A DNA stretch of 64,000 nt from Sapria himalayana (GCA_029783825.1 JAREIK010003421.1:818358-882357), one strand, 5' to 3'; numbered from the stretch's first letter, positions 1-12,034 are shown. Program-made: numbers and translations. The notes: generated from the sequence alone by a model not told the origin.

Positions 1-520
1 CTTCTTCCCCTCCCTCTCTCTTCTCCCTCCCTCTCCCCCTCTCTCCCTCTCTCTTCCTTGCTCTCTCATCCTATCTCTCTCTTTCTCATATTCTCTCTCA
101 TGCTCTATAATTTTCTCTCTCTCTCTCTCTCATTTTCTCTCTCTTTCTACTTCACTTGCTTGCTTCTCTCTCTCTCTTTCTACTTCACTTGCTTGCTTCT
201 CTCTCTTGATATCTCACTCTCACTCTCTCTCTCTTTCACTCTCTATCTCTCTATTTCTCCCTCCCTCTCTATCTCTTTATGGCTCCTTTCTCTCTCTCAT
301 TCTCTCTATCTCTCACTTGCTCTCTCTATCTCTCTTTATCCCCCTATCTCTCTTTCTTTATTACTCATTTTATCTCTCTCTCATTCGCTCTCTCTTCCTC
401 TCTCTATGTCTCCCTTTCTGTGTCTCTCTTTTCTTTCTTTATCTCTCTCTATCTATGTATCTCTCACTCTATTTTATTATGTTGCTATCTCACCCACTCT
501 CTCTCTCTCTCACTTTTTAA

Positions 521-559
<39 letters not shown>

Positions 560-645
560 TCTCACTCTCTCTCTTTTGCTTTCTCTCTTTCTCTCACTTT
601 CTCACTTTCTCTTTTTCTCACTCTCTCTTTCTCGCTTCCTCTCTT
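1..645 (+). repeat. CT-rich polypyrimidine simple-sequence array, block 1
   Basis: Almost all bases are C or T, as imperfect (TC)n with short variants such as TTTC, CTTG and CACT. A 33 bp unit beginning TTTCTACTTCACTTGC is directly repeated at about 144 and 177, showing growth by local duplication. All reading frames are open only because the code turns CT/TC into Leu and Ser. The Leu/Ser ORFs here (for example 58-663) have no other composition and are not called as genes. Confidence 0.95.
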
Positions 646-1095
646 AACTTTTATAGTATATAATTTGTTTTATTATCTATTTTTTATCATCTATGCAATT
701 TTTCTAATTTATCTATATTTGCAAGTACTGATATGTTTCTTATTGGGCTAGAAGAAAATTTTGAAGCATGACATGGTCAGTCCTGAAGATCTGACCCATT
801 TCTCTACATATATATATATATATATATATGTTATATCCATAATCATAACTAAGCACTCTTTTCTTTTCTCTCTCTCTCTTGATTATGTATTGAAATATTT
901 GGGTTAATAATCATTATGGGTTATGCTTATGCACTTTTCTACCGGACATGACCAGTCATATTGAATGGCTAGTGAACCAAGTTAAAACTAATTTTTATTG
1001 TGGTTTTGATATGTTCTTATTCTTTGAGATATTGTATTATGTTCTGAAAATCCATTTATGTTATATTCATCATAATCACTTAAATACATAGAAAA
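646..1095. other. Non-repeat AT-rich island inside the CT array
   Basis: About 450 bp of ordinary AT-rich sequence with a (TA)n run near 809-829 separates two CT blocks. It seems to hold a diverged direct duplication: the stretch from about 727 (GATATGTTTCTTATT...) through TTATATCCATAATCATAACT resembles the stretch from about 1003 (GATATGTTCTTATTC...) through TTATATTCATCATAATCACT. No coding potential or recognisable element ends were found. Confidence 0.6.
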
Positions 1096-3417
1096 TTCTA
1101 ACATCCTTTCTTTCTCTGACATTCTTTGTCACTATCTCTCACTCTCTATCTCTCTTACTCTCTATATATCTCTATCTTTCTCTCTCTCTTACTATTTGGC
1201 TTCCTTGCTCTTTATATCACACACACACACACACTCTCTCTCTATCTTGTTCTCTCTTTATCTCTCTATCGCTCGCTCTCTCTCTCTATCTTGTTCTCTC
1301 TCTATCTCTCTATCGCTCTCTCTCTCTCTCTCTCACGCTCTCTATCACTCTCACTCTCTCTCTCCCATGATCTCTCTCGCTATCTATATATCTTTATCTT
1401 GCTCTCTATCTATCTCTCTCACACTTTCTCTCTCTATCTCTTTCTTTCTTTCTATCTTTCTTGCTTTTTCTCACTTGCACACTCTCTCTCACTTTCTCAC
1501 TCTCTCTAATTCTTTATAGCTCCCTCACTCTCTAACTCTCTCTCTCTCTCTCTCTCTTTCACACTCTCACTCACTCACACACTCTCTCATGCTCTCTCTC
1601 TACCTTATCTTTATATAAATCTCCTCTCTCTCTCTCTCCCATGCTCTCTCTCGACCTTATCTTTATATCAATCTCATTTCTCTCGCTCTCTCTAACTCAC
1701 TCAATCTCTCTCTCTCTCTCTCTCTCTTTCTCTGCCCCCTATCTCTGTTTCTCTCCAATGCTCTTTCTTGCTCTCCCTCCCTCCCTCCTTTCCTCCCTCT
1801 ATCTCTCTTCCTCTCTCTTTCTTTCTCTCCCTCCCTCATCTCTCTTCCTCAATATCTCTTCTTTTTTATCTCTTGTTATATCTTGATGTCAATATATCTC
1901 TCTCTCTAAATCTCTCTCGCTATCACTATCAATCTCTCACTCAATCTCTCTCTCACTCTCTCTTGCTCTCTTGCTCTCTCTTTCTCTCTCTCTAGTGCTC
2001 TCTATCTCACTCTTCCTAGAGCTCTCTCTCTCTCATGCTATCTCTCTCTCTCTCTTACTCTCTCTCTCTCTTACTCTCTTTTTCTCACTATTTCTCACTT
2101 GATCTTTCTCACTCTTTTGATGTCTTTTTCTCTCTTCAATGGATCTCTCTCTCACACACTCTTTCTTTCTATCTCTCTCTCACACACTCTTTCTTTCTAT
2201 CTCTCTCTCACTATCTTTCACACACACACTCTCTCTCTCTCTCTCTCTCTCTGTCTCCTACTATTAATATCTCTCTTTATCTTGCTTTTTGATCACACAC
2301 ACACACACACACACACACACTCTTACTCACTCGATCTCTCTCTCTCTCTATTTCTCTTTATCACTCTTGTCTATCTCTCACTCCCCCCCCTTTCTCTCTC
2401 ACTCTATCTCTCTCTCCTCTCATTCTCTCTCTCATTTTTTTCCTCTCTCACTCACTCTCTTTCTCCTTCACACACACACACACACACTCTCTCTCTCTCT
2501 TGCTCCCTTCCCCCCCCTCTCTCTATCCTTCGCTCTCTCTTATTCTTTCTCTCTATCTCTCTCTCTCCCTCTTTTTTCTCTTGCTCTCTCTATCTCTCTC
2601 TCTTTTTTGCTCTTCTATCTTTATCTCTCTCTCTCTCTCTCAATATCCTACTCTTTCTCTCTCTAACACCCACTCGCTCTCTCTGAATATCTTTCTTTCT
2701 CTCACTTGCTCTCTCTCTCTCTCGGTCTCTCTTTATCTCTCTCTATCTACCTCACTCACTCTCCTCTCTCTCTTTCTCATTTACTCTCTCATGATCTCTC
2801 TCTCTCTCTCTTGTTCTCTCACTCTCTCACTCTCTCTCTCTCTTGTTCTCTCACTCTCTCTCTTTCTCTCATTCTCTCATTCTCTCTTCCTCACTCACTC
2901 ACTTACTCACTTTATCTCTCTATCACACACACACACACTCTCTCTCTCTCTCTGTCACTCTGTGTCTCTTGCTTTTTGTCTCTCTCTCTGGCACTATGTG
3001 TCTTGCTTTTTGTCTCTCTCTCTGGCACTATGTGTCTTGCTTTTTGTCTCTCTCTCTCTGGCACTATGTGTCTTGCTTTTTGTCTCTCTCTCTGGCACTA
3101 TGTGTCTTGCTTTTTGTCTCTCTTTCTATTTCACACGCACTCTCTCTAGATCTTTTGCTCTCTCTCTCTCGGTTACACTTCCTCTTTATAGTGGTTGTTC
3201 TTTCTCTCTATCTCACTTTATCTGTTTATCTCTTTCTCTTGCATTATATCTCTCTCTCTCTCTCTCTTTCCTGCTCTCTCACTCTCTCACTCTCACTTTC
3301 TGACTCTCTCTCTCTCTCTCTTGCTTGTTCTTTCTATTTTTTTCTCTCTCTCGCTCACTATTTCTCTCTCTTTTTGTTTCTTGCTTTCTCGCCCTCTAAT
3401 GTTCTCTCTCTCTCTCA
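1096..3417 (+). repeat. CT-rich polypyrimidine array, block 2
   Basis: Continuous imperfect (TC)n/(CT)n with embedded (AC)n runs (near 1218-1232, 2293-2320, 2468-2486 and 2923-2938). Locally duplicated segments include a 52 bp period near 1588/1640 and a roughly 30 bp unit near 2150/2180. Pyrimidines lie on the plus strand throughout. The block ends abruptly at the copia LTR at 3418. The Leu/Ser ORFs across it are artefacts. Confidence 0.95.
2990..3127 (+). repeat. 34-36 bp minisatellite, four copies
   Basis: The unit GGCACTATGTGTCTTGCTTT followed by TTGTCTCTCTCTCT starts at 2990, 3024, 3060 and 3094. The spacings are 34, 36 and 34 bp, the 36 bp copy having one extra CT. An older diverged copy lies just upstream (about 2953). 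The copies are nearly identical, so this duplication is younger than the surrounding array. Confidence 0.9.
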
Positions 3418-3977
3418 ATTAGGAATTTTGCTTCTAACATTTGTAATTTCATATATTAGAAGAAGAATAGGATAACAAAATGATATATCCACCACAATCA
3501 CAGTATATCAAACCACAATCCAACAAACCATGATAGAAAATCAAATCATTGTAGAAACACAAAAAAATACGCGGTTCACTAGTCATTCAGCACCACTAAT
3601 TGCATTGCATACACCAAAAAATACTTATGCATTTACGGATTATAACCAAAAATAATATTCTTAAAGTTTGTGAACAATATTCGCGAAGAAAAGCACACAG
3701 AGATGATAGATAAAAATGAACAGTCACAGAAAAATGGTAGCAGCGAAAAAATAGAAAATAAAAAAATTATATTAAACAGTTTCTTGATATCAAAAACGGA
3801 GCATGTCGGATCACTTGGATGATTGGGTTGTGCTCCAAATTTTCTTCGACCCATTATTGTGCTAGTCCTGCATTCTCAATCTCTCAATATTTTATTTCTT
3901 GCACTAACAAAATATTGAAACAAAAAAAACAATTTTGGTTATAGAAAATAGTTTATCAAAACAAACTATATACAACA
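3418..3977 (-). repeat. Copia 3' LTR
   Basis: Direct repeat of 8078-8636. On the minus strand it begins TGTTGTATATAGTTTG (ending at plus-strand 3977) and ends ...AATTCCTAAT at the CT array. The two copies differ by many substitutions and small indels, for example in the segment with the ATTATGCTATT/ATTGTGCTAGT difference, so the insertion is old. Confidence 0.9.
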
Positions 3978-3990
3978 ATCTCCACCTTAA
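3978..3990 (-). other. Copia polypurine tract
   Basis: The minus strand reads TTAAGGTGGAGAT directly before the TGTTG start of the 3' LTR. This purine-rich tract is the usual plus-strand DNA primer of plant copia elements and fixes the orientation of the element. Confidence 0.85.
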
Positions 3991-4229
3991 TTTTTTTTGC
4001 ATACAGATAGAGAGACACTCTCTGTATACAGTTAGTCCCAATAAGACTACATCAGATTTGATATGTTTAGTAAGTCAAGGTAGTGCCTTAACTTATCTAG
4101 ATTAACAGGTTTGGTAAACATATCAGCTGGATTATCAGATTTCCAGTCTTCTTTACTTGGTGCACTTGGTCTTTTGTTAAACAGATAGTACTGAGGTTCT
4201 CATAGAAAATTGTTGCAACCTTTTCATAA

Positions 4230-4640
4230 AGACCAATGTCCTTTAAAAATCCTTTCAACCATATCCCTTCCTTCACAGCTTCAATCAGAGCATATACTCT
4301 ACATCAGTAGAGGATAAATTAACATAAGATTGTAGTGTAGCTTTCCAGCTAACTACAGAACCACATACAGTTAAGATATAACCAGTCATAGACCATCTAC
4401 TGTCAACATTTCCTACATAGTCAGAATCAGAATATCCTGCCAGCATGAGTTCAAATTCATTACCAAATATCAGACCAACAAGAAGTCCCCTTGAGATACC
4501 TAAATATCCTCTTAACAACTTTTTAGTGCTCATGACTAGGGTTTGTCATAAATCTGCTCACTACACTTACTATATTAGCAATATCAGGTCATGTACATAC
4601 CATAAGATACACGAAGCTCCGAATAGAACTGGAATAAGTA
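4230..4640 (-). pseudogene. Copia RNase H domain remnant
   Basis: The best frame (4285-4533) contains LAGYSDSDYVGN, a SMTGY block, VVSWKATLQ and a STDVEYML block. This is the conserved copia RNase H pattern with the acidic residues of the DSDY and D.EY motifs still visible. The domain would degrade the RNA strand of the RNA/DNA hybrid during reverse transcription. A stop after EYML and a frameshift further on interrupt the C-terminal end toward the polypurine tract. Family assignment is secure; function is lost. Confidence 0.88.
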
Positions 4641-4689
4641 ACCTTAGACATTTTTTCTTTATTAGATTGAGATTTGAGGCAAAATTCTA

Positions 4690-5690
4690 ATGTTAAATGA
4701 AGATTAGAAGCAAATCATGTGGACTGAGACATACAAGAAGCTATTCCAAATCTAGATAGAATTTTCTGAATATATTGTTTCAATGAAAGAGACAACTTTC
4801 TTTTAATTCTATCTCTGAATATTTCAATACCCAAAATTTTCTTTGCTCCTCCAAGATCGTTCATATCAAATTTAGAACTTAGAAGATCTTTCAATTCGTA
4901 GATGTTAGATTTATTTCTGGCAGCAAGTAGATATATGATTCATCATTGTGCCTTCTGAATTAAACATAACAATCATGGTCACACCTACTTTATCCATGAC
5001 TAGTCATGAAATTGTCACATCTTTTGTACCACTAATAGGGAGACTACTTAAGTCCATAAAGAGACTTTAGAACATGGGTTTCCTTATCTGATAAATAAAA
5101 ACCTCAGGCTGGATCATGTAAATTTCATCATCTAGATCTCCATGAAAAAAAGTAGTTTTAACATCTAGTTACTCAAGTTCAAGGTCCTGATGTGCCACTA
5201 ATGATAGAAGCATCCTAATTGAGGTATGTCTAACTACATGAGAGAATATCTCAGTGCAATCGATGCCCTCTTTCTGACCAAACCTTCTTGCAACTAGATA
5301 TGCCTTAAACTTTACACCACCAAATATTGAGGCATCATCTTTTTTCTTGAAAACTCATTTGCAAGAAAATATTTTTCTCCCTTTAGGTTTAAGTACAATA
5401 AGCCAAGTATCATTCTTATGAAATGATTCAATCTCTTAATTCTTGGCATCTATCCATAACTCAAATTCAAGACATCTAATAGCATTTCTGAAGGATGATG
5501 GTTCAGGAATATCAATCTCTTCGGAAACTTGTAGGAAAAACCCTATAGGTTCATCAAAGTTGAATCTCAAAGGAGGACCAACATTCACCCTCTTTGGTCT
5601 ATTCCTTGCAATGCAGTAGAGAATAGGCTCTTCAGGTGTAGATTCAAAATTAGGTTTAGTAATAGAGTTAGCATCATTTTCATGATTAGC
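4690..5690 (-). pseudogene. Copia reverse transcriptase remnant
   Basis: Scattered frames on the minus strand give typical copia RT blocks: a segment with K.VFKKK near 5370, RFGQKEGID near 5275, a TSIRMLLSLVAHQDLEL run near 5190-5235, QLDVKT-like with TTFFHGDLDDEIYM near 5110-5170, and SLYGLK near 5060. Many stops and at least three frameshifts separate them. The region that should hold the catalytic YVDD appears deleted near 4922-4935: the flanking SYIYLL is joined directly to an ARNKSN-like segment. The enzyme copied element RNA into DNA; this copy cannot. Confidence 0.85.
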
Positions 5691-5696
5691 TATTGT

Positions 5697-6830
5697 TTAT
5701 CTAGAGACAATAGACATCCTTCCTGGAGCTATAGATTCAGATTTTAGCTCTACCTTAATTTCAGTTTGAGGAACAACATGTAACTGGATAGGACAAGGTA
5801 CTTGTCTTAAGATAACACATTCATCAAATGTGACACTTCTAGAGAGAATCACTTTCTTTTCAGATGATGACCAGATACGGAATTCCTTGACTCCATCTCT
5901 ATATCCTACAAATATTCTTTTTCTTGCTCGTGGTTCAAGCTTACCATCATTTATATGATAGTTGGAAACACACCTAAACACTTTCATATATGAATAATCT
6001 ACAGGTTTACCAGTCCACACCTCAAATAGAATTTTAAAATTAATTTCACTATATGTTGATCTTTTTATCAGATGACATGTTGTATTAACAACTTCAGCCC
6101 AAAACTCTTTGCCTAAGCCTAATTGAGAGAACATACATCTAGTTATCTCCAAAAGAGTTTGGTTTATTCTTTCAGTAATGTCATCCTTTCTGAGGAGTGT
6201 TTCTAATAGTTTTGTATCTAGTTATACCTTTGTCCTTATAGAATTCCTCAAATTCTGGCAAACGAACTTTTACACTATTATTTGTTCATAATAGTTTAAC
6301 TTTCTTTTGTGTTTGGTTTTCCAATAAGCTAACCCACTGTTTAAACCTAATAAAAGTTTCAAATTTTTATTTCATCATGAATACCTAGGATATCCTAGAG
6401 TAATCATCAACTAAACATAAATAAAATCGAGCACCCCCAAGAGATGTGTCTCTAGAAGGTCCCCAACAGTTAGCATGGATATAATCCAAAATACTAGTTG
6501 TTCAGTGAAGATTAAGTTTACCAAAAACACAACTTGGATAAATAAAATCTGTCAGTATAGCATAACCAAACTTAGTTCTATGTTTCTTCCCAAAAACACA
6601 ATGATCACAGAAATTAAGTTTAACAATTTTATGACTAACTAAAGGGTTACAATCAGAGAAAATTTTCATTCCTTTCTCTCCGATATGTGCGAGCCATATA
6701 TGTCACAATCTGGTAAGATCAACTTCAACTTTAGATGTTGGCTCTTTGGGTGTGATGGCAACAACCCCTATCACTATGGAACTAATCAGTGTGTATAGGG
6801 TTCCACTCTTCTACCCTTTCAGTATGATAT
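5697..6830 (-). pseudogene. Copia integrase remnant (GAG-pre-integrase, core and C-terminal part)
   Basis: The longest frame (5697-6152) has LGLGKEFWAEVVNTTCHLI, a WTGKPVDYSYMKVFRC block and RKRIFVGYRDGVKEFRIW, all hallmarks of the copia integrase C-terminal half. Further upstream on the minus strand (6200-6800) are CDHCVFGKKHRT-like residues of the zinc-binding region, a degraded first catalytic block (DYIHANCWGPS, where the acidic residue of the usual D.WGP motif is lost) and LCLVDDYSR. Stops and frameshifts break the frame near 6160-6250 and elsewhere. Integrase would join element DNA to the chromosome; this copy is dead. Confidence 0.88.
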
Positions 6831-7194
6831 CATCTTCTCGGTGAACATTCAGTGTTCCCTCACCACCACTGAATGTGCATACCTGATCATCCATAACACC
6901 AAGAGAGATTAGATTCATTATCATTTTAGAAACATACCTTACATTGGATAGTGAAATAATTCGGACATCATATGTTCTCAGTCTCACTGTGCCGATTCCA
7001 ACAATTTTACATGGTTGGCTGTTCCCCACCACAGCATGGCCAACTTTCTTCATGTCATATTTGTTGAACCACTCAAAGTAAGTACTGATATGGAAGGAAG
7101 CACCAGTATCTAGTATCCAAGAATCTAATCGTACAATAATTGTAGAGGTTACCAGCACAAGATCTTCTTCATCATCCAACTCATCAAAGTCCAC
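6811..7194 (-). pseudogene. Copia aspartic protease domain
   Basis: This 127-residue open stretch contains SWILDTGASFHIS, with the catalytic DTGA of retroelement aspartic proteases intact, followed by the hydrophobic strands expected of the fold (GTVRL, LSNVRYVSKMIMNLISLG). An acidic linker (DELDDEEDL) precedes it, as is usual between zinc knuckle and protease in plant copia. The enzyme would cleave the Gag-Pol polyprotein. It is one of the best preserved pieces of the element, but it is cut off from gag and from integrase by stops. Confidence 0.88.
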
Positions 7195-7990
7195 GGTAGC
7201 AACAACTGATGGATTAGGCTGACCCTTCTATTCTAGTCTTGCTTTCTTCTTTGGGTATTTTGTTTTCCAATGCCCTTAAAGTTTGCAATAGTGACAAGTG
7301 TCACCCTCCTTGGACCTCTTCTAAAGCTTGTTCCTATTTTTCTTGAATGAAATAGGTTGTGGCTTTCTATTTGTCACCACCAATCCAGCAGGATGTTGTT
7401 CAATTCATTCAACCCTAGCCTTCTTCCTCATCTCTCTTCAATGTAGGGAAAACTAAACATCCTCCAGAGTGATCTCTTCCTTTCCCACTATAAGTGATTC
7501 CATGAATTTCTCATAGGAAGCAGGAAGAGACATTAAGAGTTGAAGTGCAACAACTTCATCTTCACCATAGTATCCACACATTTTAGGTCTATGAGAATGT
7601 TGTTTAAATCATAAGATGCTTCTTTAAGAAAGTTCCCTATTGCATTCTTAATGTGAATAGCCTCCTCTTCAATAGAAGCTTATTTGTAAGTGATTTTGTT
7701 ATGTATAGTGATTCGAGTTTGAGCCATAGTCATGCAGCAAACTCTTCATCTGCTACCTCGGCAATCACTTCATTAGACAAACTTAGAAAAATGGAGTGAG
7801 CTTTTTCTTCATGTCTCCATGGCTCTGCCACTGTTATTCAAAGAGCAGCAATAGTATTAGGACTGAAACCTTGAACAAGAGGACTCTAGAAGTCAAAATT
7901 CTTTAAATGTGCTTGCATTTTAATCTGCCACATACGGAAACCATTTCTACCATTTAATTTCTTGATTGTGGTATTCAAGGTTCCATCCAT
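7195..7990 (-). pseudogene. Copia gag remnant with zinc knuckle
   Basis: The likely start is the ATG whose complement ends at 7990 (MDGTLNTTIKKLNG...), followed by RNGFRMWQIKMQAHL, the conserved opening of plant copia Gag (UBN2-type). A zinc knuckle lies near 7245-7295 as CHYCKL-stop-GHWKTKY: an in-frame stop sits inside it and the last Cys is replaced. At least ten stops or frameshifts occur in between. Gag would form the particle that packages element RNA. Confidence 0.82.
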
Positions 7991-8059
7991 TTTCAACAGG
8001 ATATCATTTTACAGAAAATCAAATAATTCTAATGATGAAATTGTTCGAAGCTTCCATAA

Positions 8060-8075
8060 CCCACTTGGATACCAA
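8060..8075 (-). other. Copia primer-binding-like site
   Basis: The minus strand immediately inside the right-hand (5') LTR reads TTGGTATCCAAGTGGG. The first bases match the TGGTATC core complementary to initiator tRNA-Met, the usual plant copia primer; the rest is mutated. Its position confirms that the 5' LTR is at 8078-8636. Confidence 0.7.
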
Positions 8076-8077
8076 TT

Positions 8078-8636
8078 ATTAGGAATTATACTTCCAACAT
8101 TTATAATTTCATAGATTAGAAGAAAAAGAGAACATTAAAATGATATATCCACCACAATCATAGTATATCAAACCACAATCCAACAAACCATGACAGAAAA
8201 TCAAACCACAACAGAAAAATAGAAAATAACATGGTTCACTAGTCGTTCAGCATGACTAGCTACATCCACTAGAAAAATGCTTATGCATTTACAGATTATA
8301 ACCAAAAACAATGTTCTTATAATTTGTGAGCAGTAGTCACAAAAAAATCATGCAAATATGAGAGATTAAAATGAACAGTCCCATAGAAAAATGACAGCAT
8401 CAAAAAAATAGAAAGTAAAAAAAGTTATATTAAAATATTTCTCGATATCAATAATGGAGTGGTTCGAATCACTTGGATGGACCGGGTTGTGCTCCAAAAT
8501 TTTATTCGGCCCATTATTATGCTATTGCTGTATTCCCAATCTTTCAATATTTTATTTCCTACACTAACAGAATATTGAAATAGAAAAACAATTTTGATTA
8601 TACAAAATAGTTTATCAAAACAAACTATATACAACA
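8078..8636 (-). repeat. Copia 5' LTR
   Basis: Direct repeat partner of 3418-3977. It begins on the minus strand with TGTTGTATATAGTTTG at 8636. Its outer edge is followed within a few bases by (TA)n and then the CT array. Confidence 0.9.
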
Positions 8637-8912
8637 CTTTCTGATATATATATATATATCTCTCTCTCTCTTACTATCTCTCTCTAGCTCTCTCTCTCTC
8701 TCTCTCTTTCTATCTGTCTCACTCTCTTACTAACTCTCTCTCTCTCTCATTGTTTCTCTCTCTCTCTCACTCTAACTCTCTTACTTTCTCTCTCTCTCTC
8801 ATTGTTTCTTTCTTTCTCTCACTCTAACTCTCTTTCTTGCTATCTTTCTCTCTCTTTCTCTCACTATGTCTCTCTTTCTTGCTCTCTGTTTCCTGCTCTC
8901 CCTTTCGCTTTG

Positions 8913-8944
<32 letters not shown>

Positions 8945-9133
8945 CCTCTCCCTCTCTCTCACTCTCACTCTCTATTTTGAATTCTCCCTCCCTCTCTCTT
9001 AATCTTACTCTTACCCTTTCACTCTCTCTCTCTCTCGGTCTTACTCTATCTTGCTAAATTTGTTTCTTTTTATATTTAACTCTCTTTCTTTGTCTCTCAC
9101 TATATCTTGTGGTATCACACACACACACACACA

Positions 9134-9164
<31 letters not shown>

Positions 9165-10036
9165 TCTTTGTTAATCTATCACTCTCTTTCTCTCCCTCTC
9201 ACTCTCTCTCAATTTCTCTTCCTCTCGCACTCTCTCCCTCTCGCTATATCTCATCTCACACAATGTTACTCTCTATATTTCCCTCGCTCTTTCACTATTT
9301 CTCTCTAACTCTCTATCTCTAACTTTCTCTCTCTCTCTCTCTCTCAGTCTCTCTCTCTCTCTCACGCTCTCTCTCTCTCTCAGTCTCTCTCTCTCTCAAT
9401 CTCTCTCTCTTCCTATCACACACTCTATTGCTCGATCTTTCTCTTTATTGCTTGCTCTCTCTTTCTCTCTCTCTCTTTCACACACACACACACACACACT
9501 CTCTCTCTCTCTCTCTCTCCCTCTCTCTCTCTCCCTCTCCCTCCCTTACTCTATTGCTTACTCTCTCTATTTCTATTTGTCTCGCTCTCTATCTTGCTCT
9601 CTCTCTCTATCTCTCTCTCTCTCTCTCTCTCTCACTCTCTGTCACACACACACACACACACGCTCTCTCTCTCTCTCGCACTCTCTCTCTCTCGCTCACT
9701 CTCTCTCTCTCTCTTTCTCTTGCTTTCTCTCTCGCTCTCGCTCTCTCTCTCATTCTCTCTTGTTCTCTCATGCACATTCACATTATCTCTTTCACTCTCT
9801 CTATCTATATCTCTCCCTTTCTCTTGCTATCTTGCTCTCTTTCTCTCTCTCCCTTTGTCTCTCTCTCTCTCTCGGTCTTGCTCTCTCTTTTATTATCTCT
9901 TTCTCACTCTCACCCTCTCTCCCTCTCTCTTGCTCTGTCTCTTTCTATCTTCCTCCCTTTTGTCTCTTACTCTTTCTCTCTCTCTATTTCACTCACTCTC
10001 TCACTCTCTCACTCTCTCTCTATCTCTCTGCCTTTC
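8637..10036 (+). repeat. CT-rich polypyrimidine array, block 3
   Basis: This block starts with a short (TA)n run, then imperfect (TC)n with (AC)n runs near 9115-9133, 9479-9500 and 9644-9661. It is bounded on the left by the copia LTR and on the right by the first base of the Athila-type LTR (TGATGAGC at 10037). Pyrimidines are on the plus strand as in the other blocks. Leu/Ser ORFs are artefacts. Confidence 0.95.
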
Positions 10037-12034
10037 TGATGAGCTTAAAAGTTATATATTTTTTAGTCTATACTTCTAGCAATGTTTTTCATTCAAAATA
10101 TTGATTTTATTCTTGATATATAGAAATTCACCCTTCTCTTAGTTAAAAGAACTAAAAATATAGCAAAAATCCAGAATATTGGCTAAGGCAAATTTGTCAC
10201 GATACAAACAACTCTGGTGTGATAAGAATATGAAGAACTAAAAATCATGTGCCAAGTAGTAAAGTTTGTCACAGCCAACAACATGAAGAGATAAAGATGG
10301 GGTTGTCACTCAGCATGTCTCAAATAAAAGAATGGTATTCACTATGTTAGACGGGGGTGAAGATAATTCATGTCACGATGCACAACAAGTTGCGAACATA
10401 ATGTGCAAGCAAGAGCAAGAGGGCAAGCCAATAAAGACAAGTAGTCATGATGTGTGTTTCAGGTGCAAAAAAAGAATGAACTATGTCATGTTACTATAAG
10501 AAACTAATGTCGAAACAAATAATTTTTTTAGTGAAGAATCCTAAGATGAGAATTAGGTTATATAATAAACTTTTAGTCACAACATCAATTTCAAGCAACA
10601 ATAAAATACTCAGTGACAACATCAGAGATAGGTCATGACATAAAAATTAGAAGATACAAATAAGTGGAGGTAGCGACAAAGAAATTGAGTTGCGCCAATC
10701 TTCCAAGATTTCACAAAAATAACTTTAGAAGGTAGGGCACAACATAGAACCATATAAAAGGATATCTTCTTCTTAAAAAAAGAGTTTGGAAATGAACCAA
10801 GAACTAGTAGCTGATGACTCCATGTATTTTTTCCATTTTTGTTTCATTTCTTTTTTAGAGTATATCTAGATTAGATTAGTAGTTTTTTATTTTTTGTTTT
10901 TGGATCGGGAAAACAACTTATTAGAAACATAAATCTGAACATTTTGATTATTTCTTATGAATCACTAATTTTTTTTTTTTGAAATCTAAATAACTAAAAT
11001 TCAGATGATTCATATAATTGCAAACACCATGTTCTTCTCTAATCCATATAGTTCATTGGTAATTGTGATCCATAATTTAAAAGTGCAATTATGTCTAGAT
11101 TGAAATAGCAATTAGTTATGGTTTTTCTATAAAATTAGTAAAAATTTCTTGGAAGCAAAAGTTGAAATCTAATGTGCTGGTATTGAACCTCGGTTAACTT
11201 GTTTCCAATGTTAGTATCTAATGCCCATTGCTTTATCATATCCTACCATGATTTCTAGGACATTCTCTGAGTGACAAAAAAGGTGATTCATGAGGGTTAG
11301 TGAAGAATCAATTGAGTTGTTATGTTAGGCTAATAGTGATGAAAAAATGAACTCTATAGTTTATATAAATAAAGCCTCATTTTACTTAGAGATGAGAAAA
11401 TGGAGCAATTCTATTGATAAATAACTAGAGATATACCCTTAATCTTTAGAGTGATCAATGTCCTCGAGTTGGCTTAGATCTAATCAAGGGAAAAGAAAAT
11501 TTTCTAAGATTTTAAGGAAGTGACACAAACTATTTGTGGAGACTTGCAAACACATATGACTTAGGAAGAAAGAGACCTTCAAACTTTAGAGATGGTTATA
11601 AAGTATTGAGAAAGAAAATATTTAATTTTCATAAGAAAGCTAAGACTACCAATTCCCACTTATATCTTCAACTTCTAGGAAAGTAAAGATATCTAAGTGG
11701 TAAAATATGTAGCTATAAGGAGAGATCCAAGGTTGCATAATAACTATTCTAGATAGATTTCATTTTTTCTCTAGAAATAAGCTTTGAGAGAGAACTGATC
11801 CAGCCCAATTTATCTTTGTAGATTTCTTTTAAATTTATGCTATGCGTTTTAGTTCTTTTATTTTTATTATCTTTTGAATAGTTGCTAAAAAATATTTTTT
11901 GAAGGTTCAAATAGTGTGAACCTTTAGTAGTTTGATAGTTAATAAATCAATTCTTGTCAATCTTCATGGGATTGATATCTGAACTTACAACCATTTTTAC
12001 TACTTGTATGACTTATACAGTTGTAGTGTCATAA
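10037..12034 (+). repeat. Athila-type 5' LTR
   Basis: It begins TGATGAGCTTAAAA directly after the CT array. It aligns with 28483-30050 over about 1570 bp (for example TAGAAATTCACCC near 10123 and 28562, and GGAGACTTGCAAA/AGAGACTTGCAAA near 11540/29970). The remaining ~410 bp to about 12034 are missing from the other copy. That part resembles the usual Athila LTR end (CTTGTCAATCTTCATGGGAT, then TACTACTTGTATGACTTATA). The 3' boundary and the primer-binding site are too degraded to place exactly. Confidence 0.8.

Larger units (their letters stand above)
3418..8636 (-). mobile_element. Ty1-copia LTR retrotransposon, degenerate, both LTRs present
   Basis: A 5.2 kb element reading right to left. 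Two direct repeats of about 560 bp (3418-3977 and 8078-8636) bound it. A primer-binding-like site sits next to the right LTR and a polypurine tract next to the left LTR. Between them, in order on the minus strand, are gag, zinc knuckle, protease, integrase, RT and RNase H remnants, which is the copia order (integrase before RT). All are broken by stops and frameshifts. Both outer edges abut CT array sequence, so it inserted into the array. A clean 5 bp target duplication cannot be seen, partly because the flanks are simple sequence. The lineage is probably Tork-like from the polypurine tract and integrase/RNase H motifs; this is inference. Confidence 0.93.

Noticed and set aside
2923..3150. 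Possible CRISPR-like array of repeats
   Set aside because: The copies are tandem with no unique spacers, inside a CT array of a plant genome.
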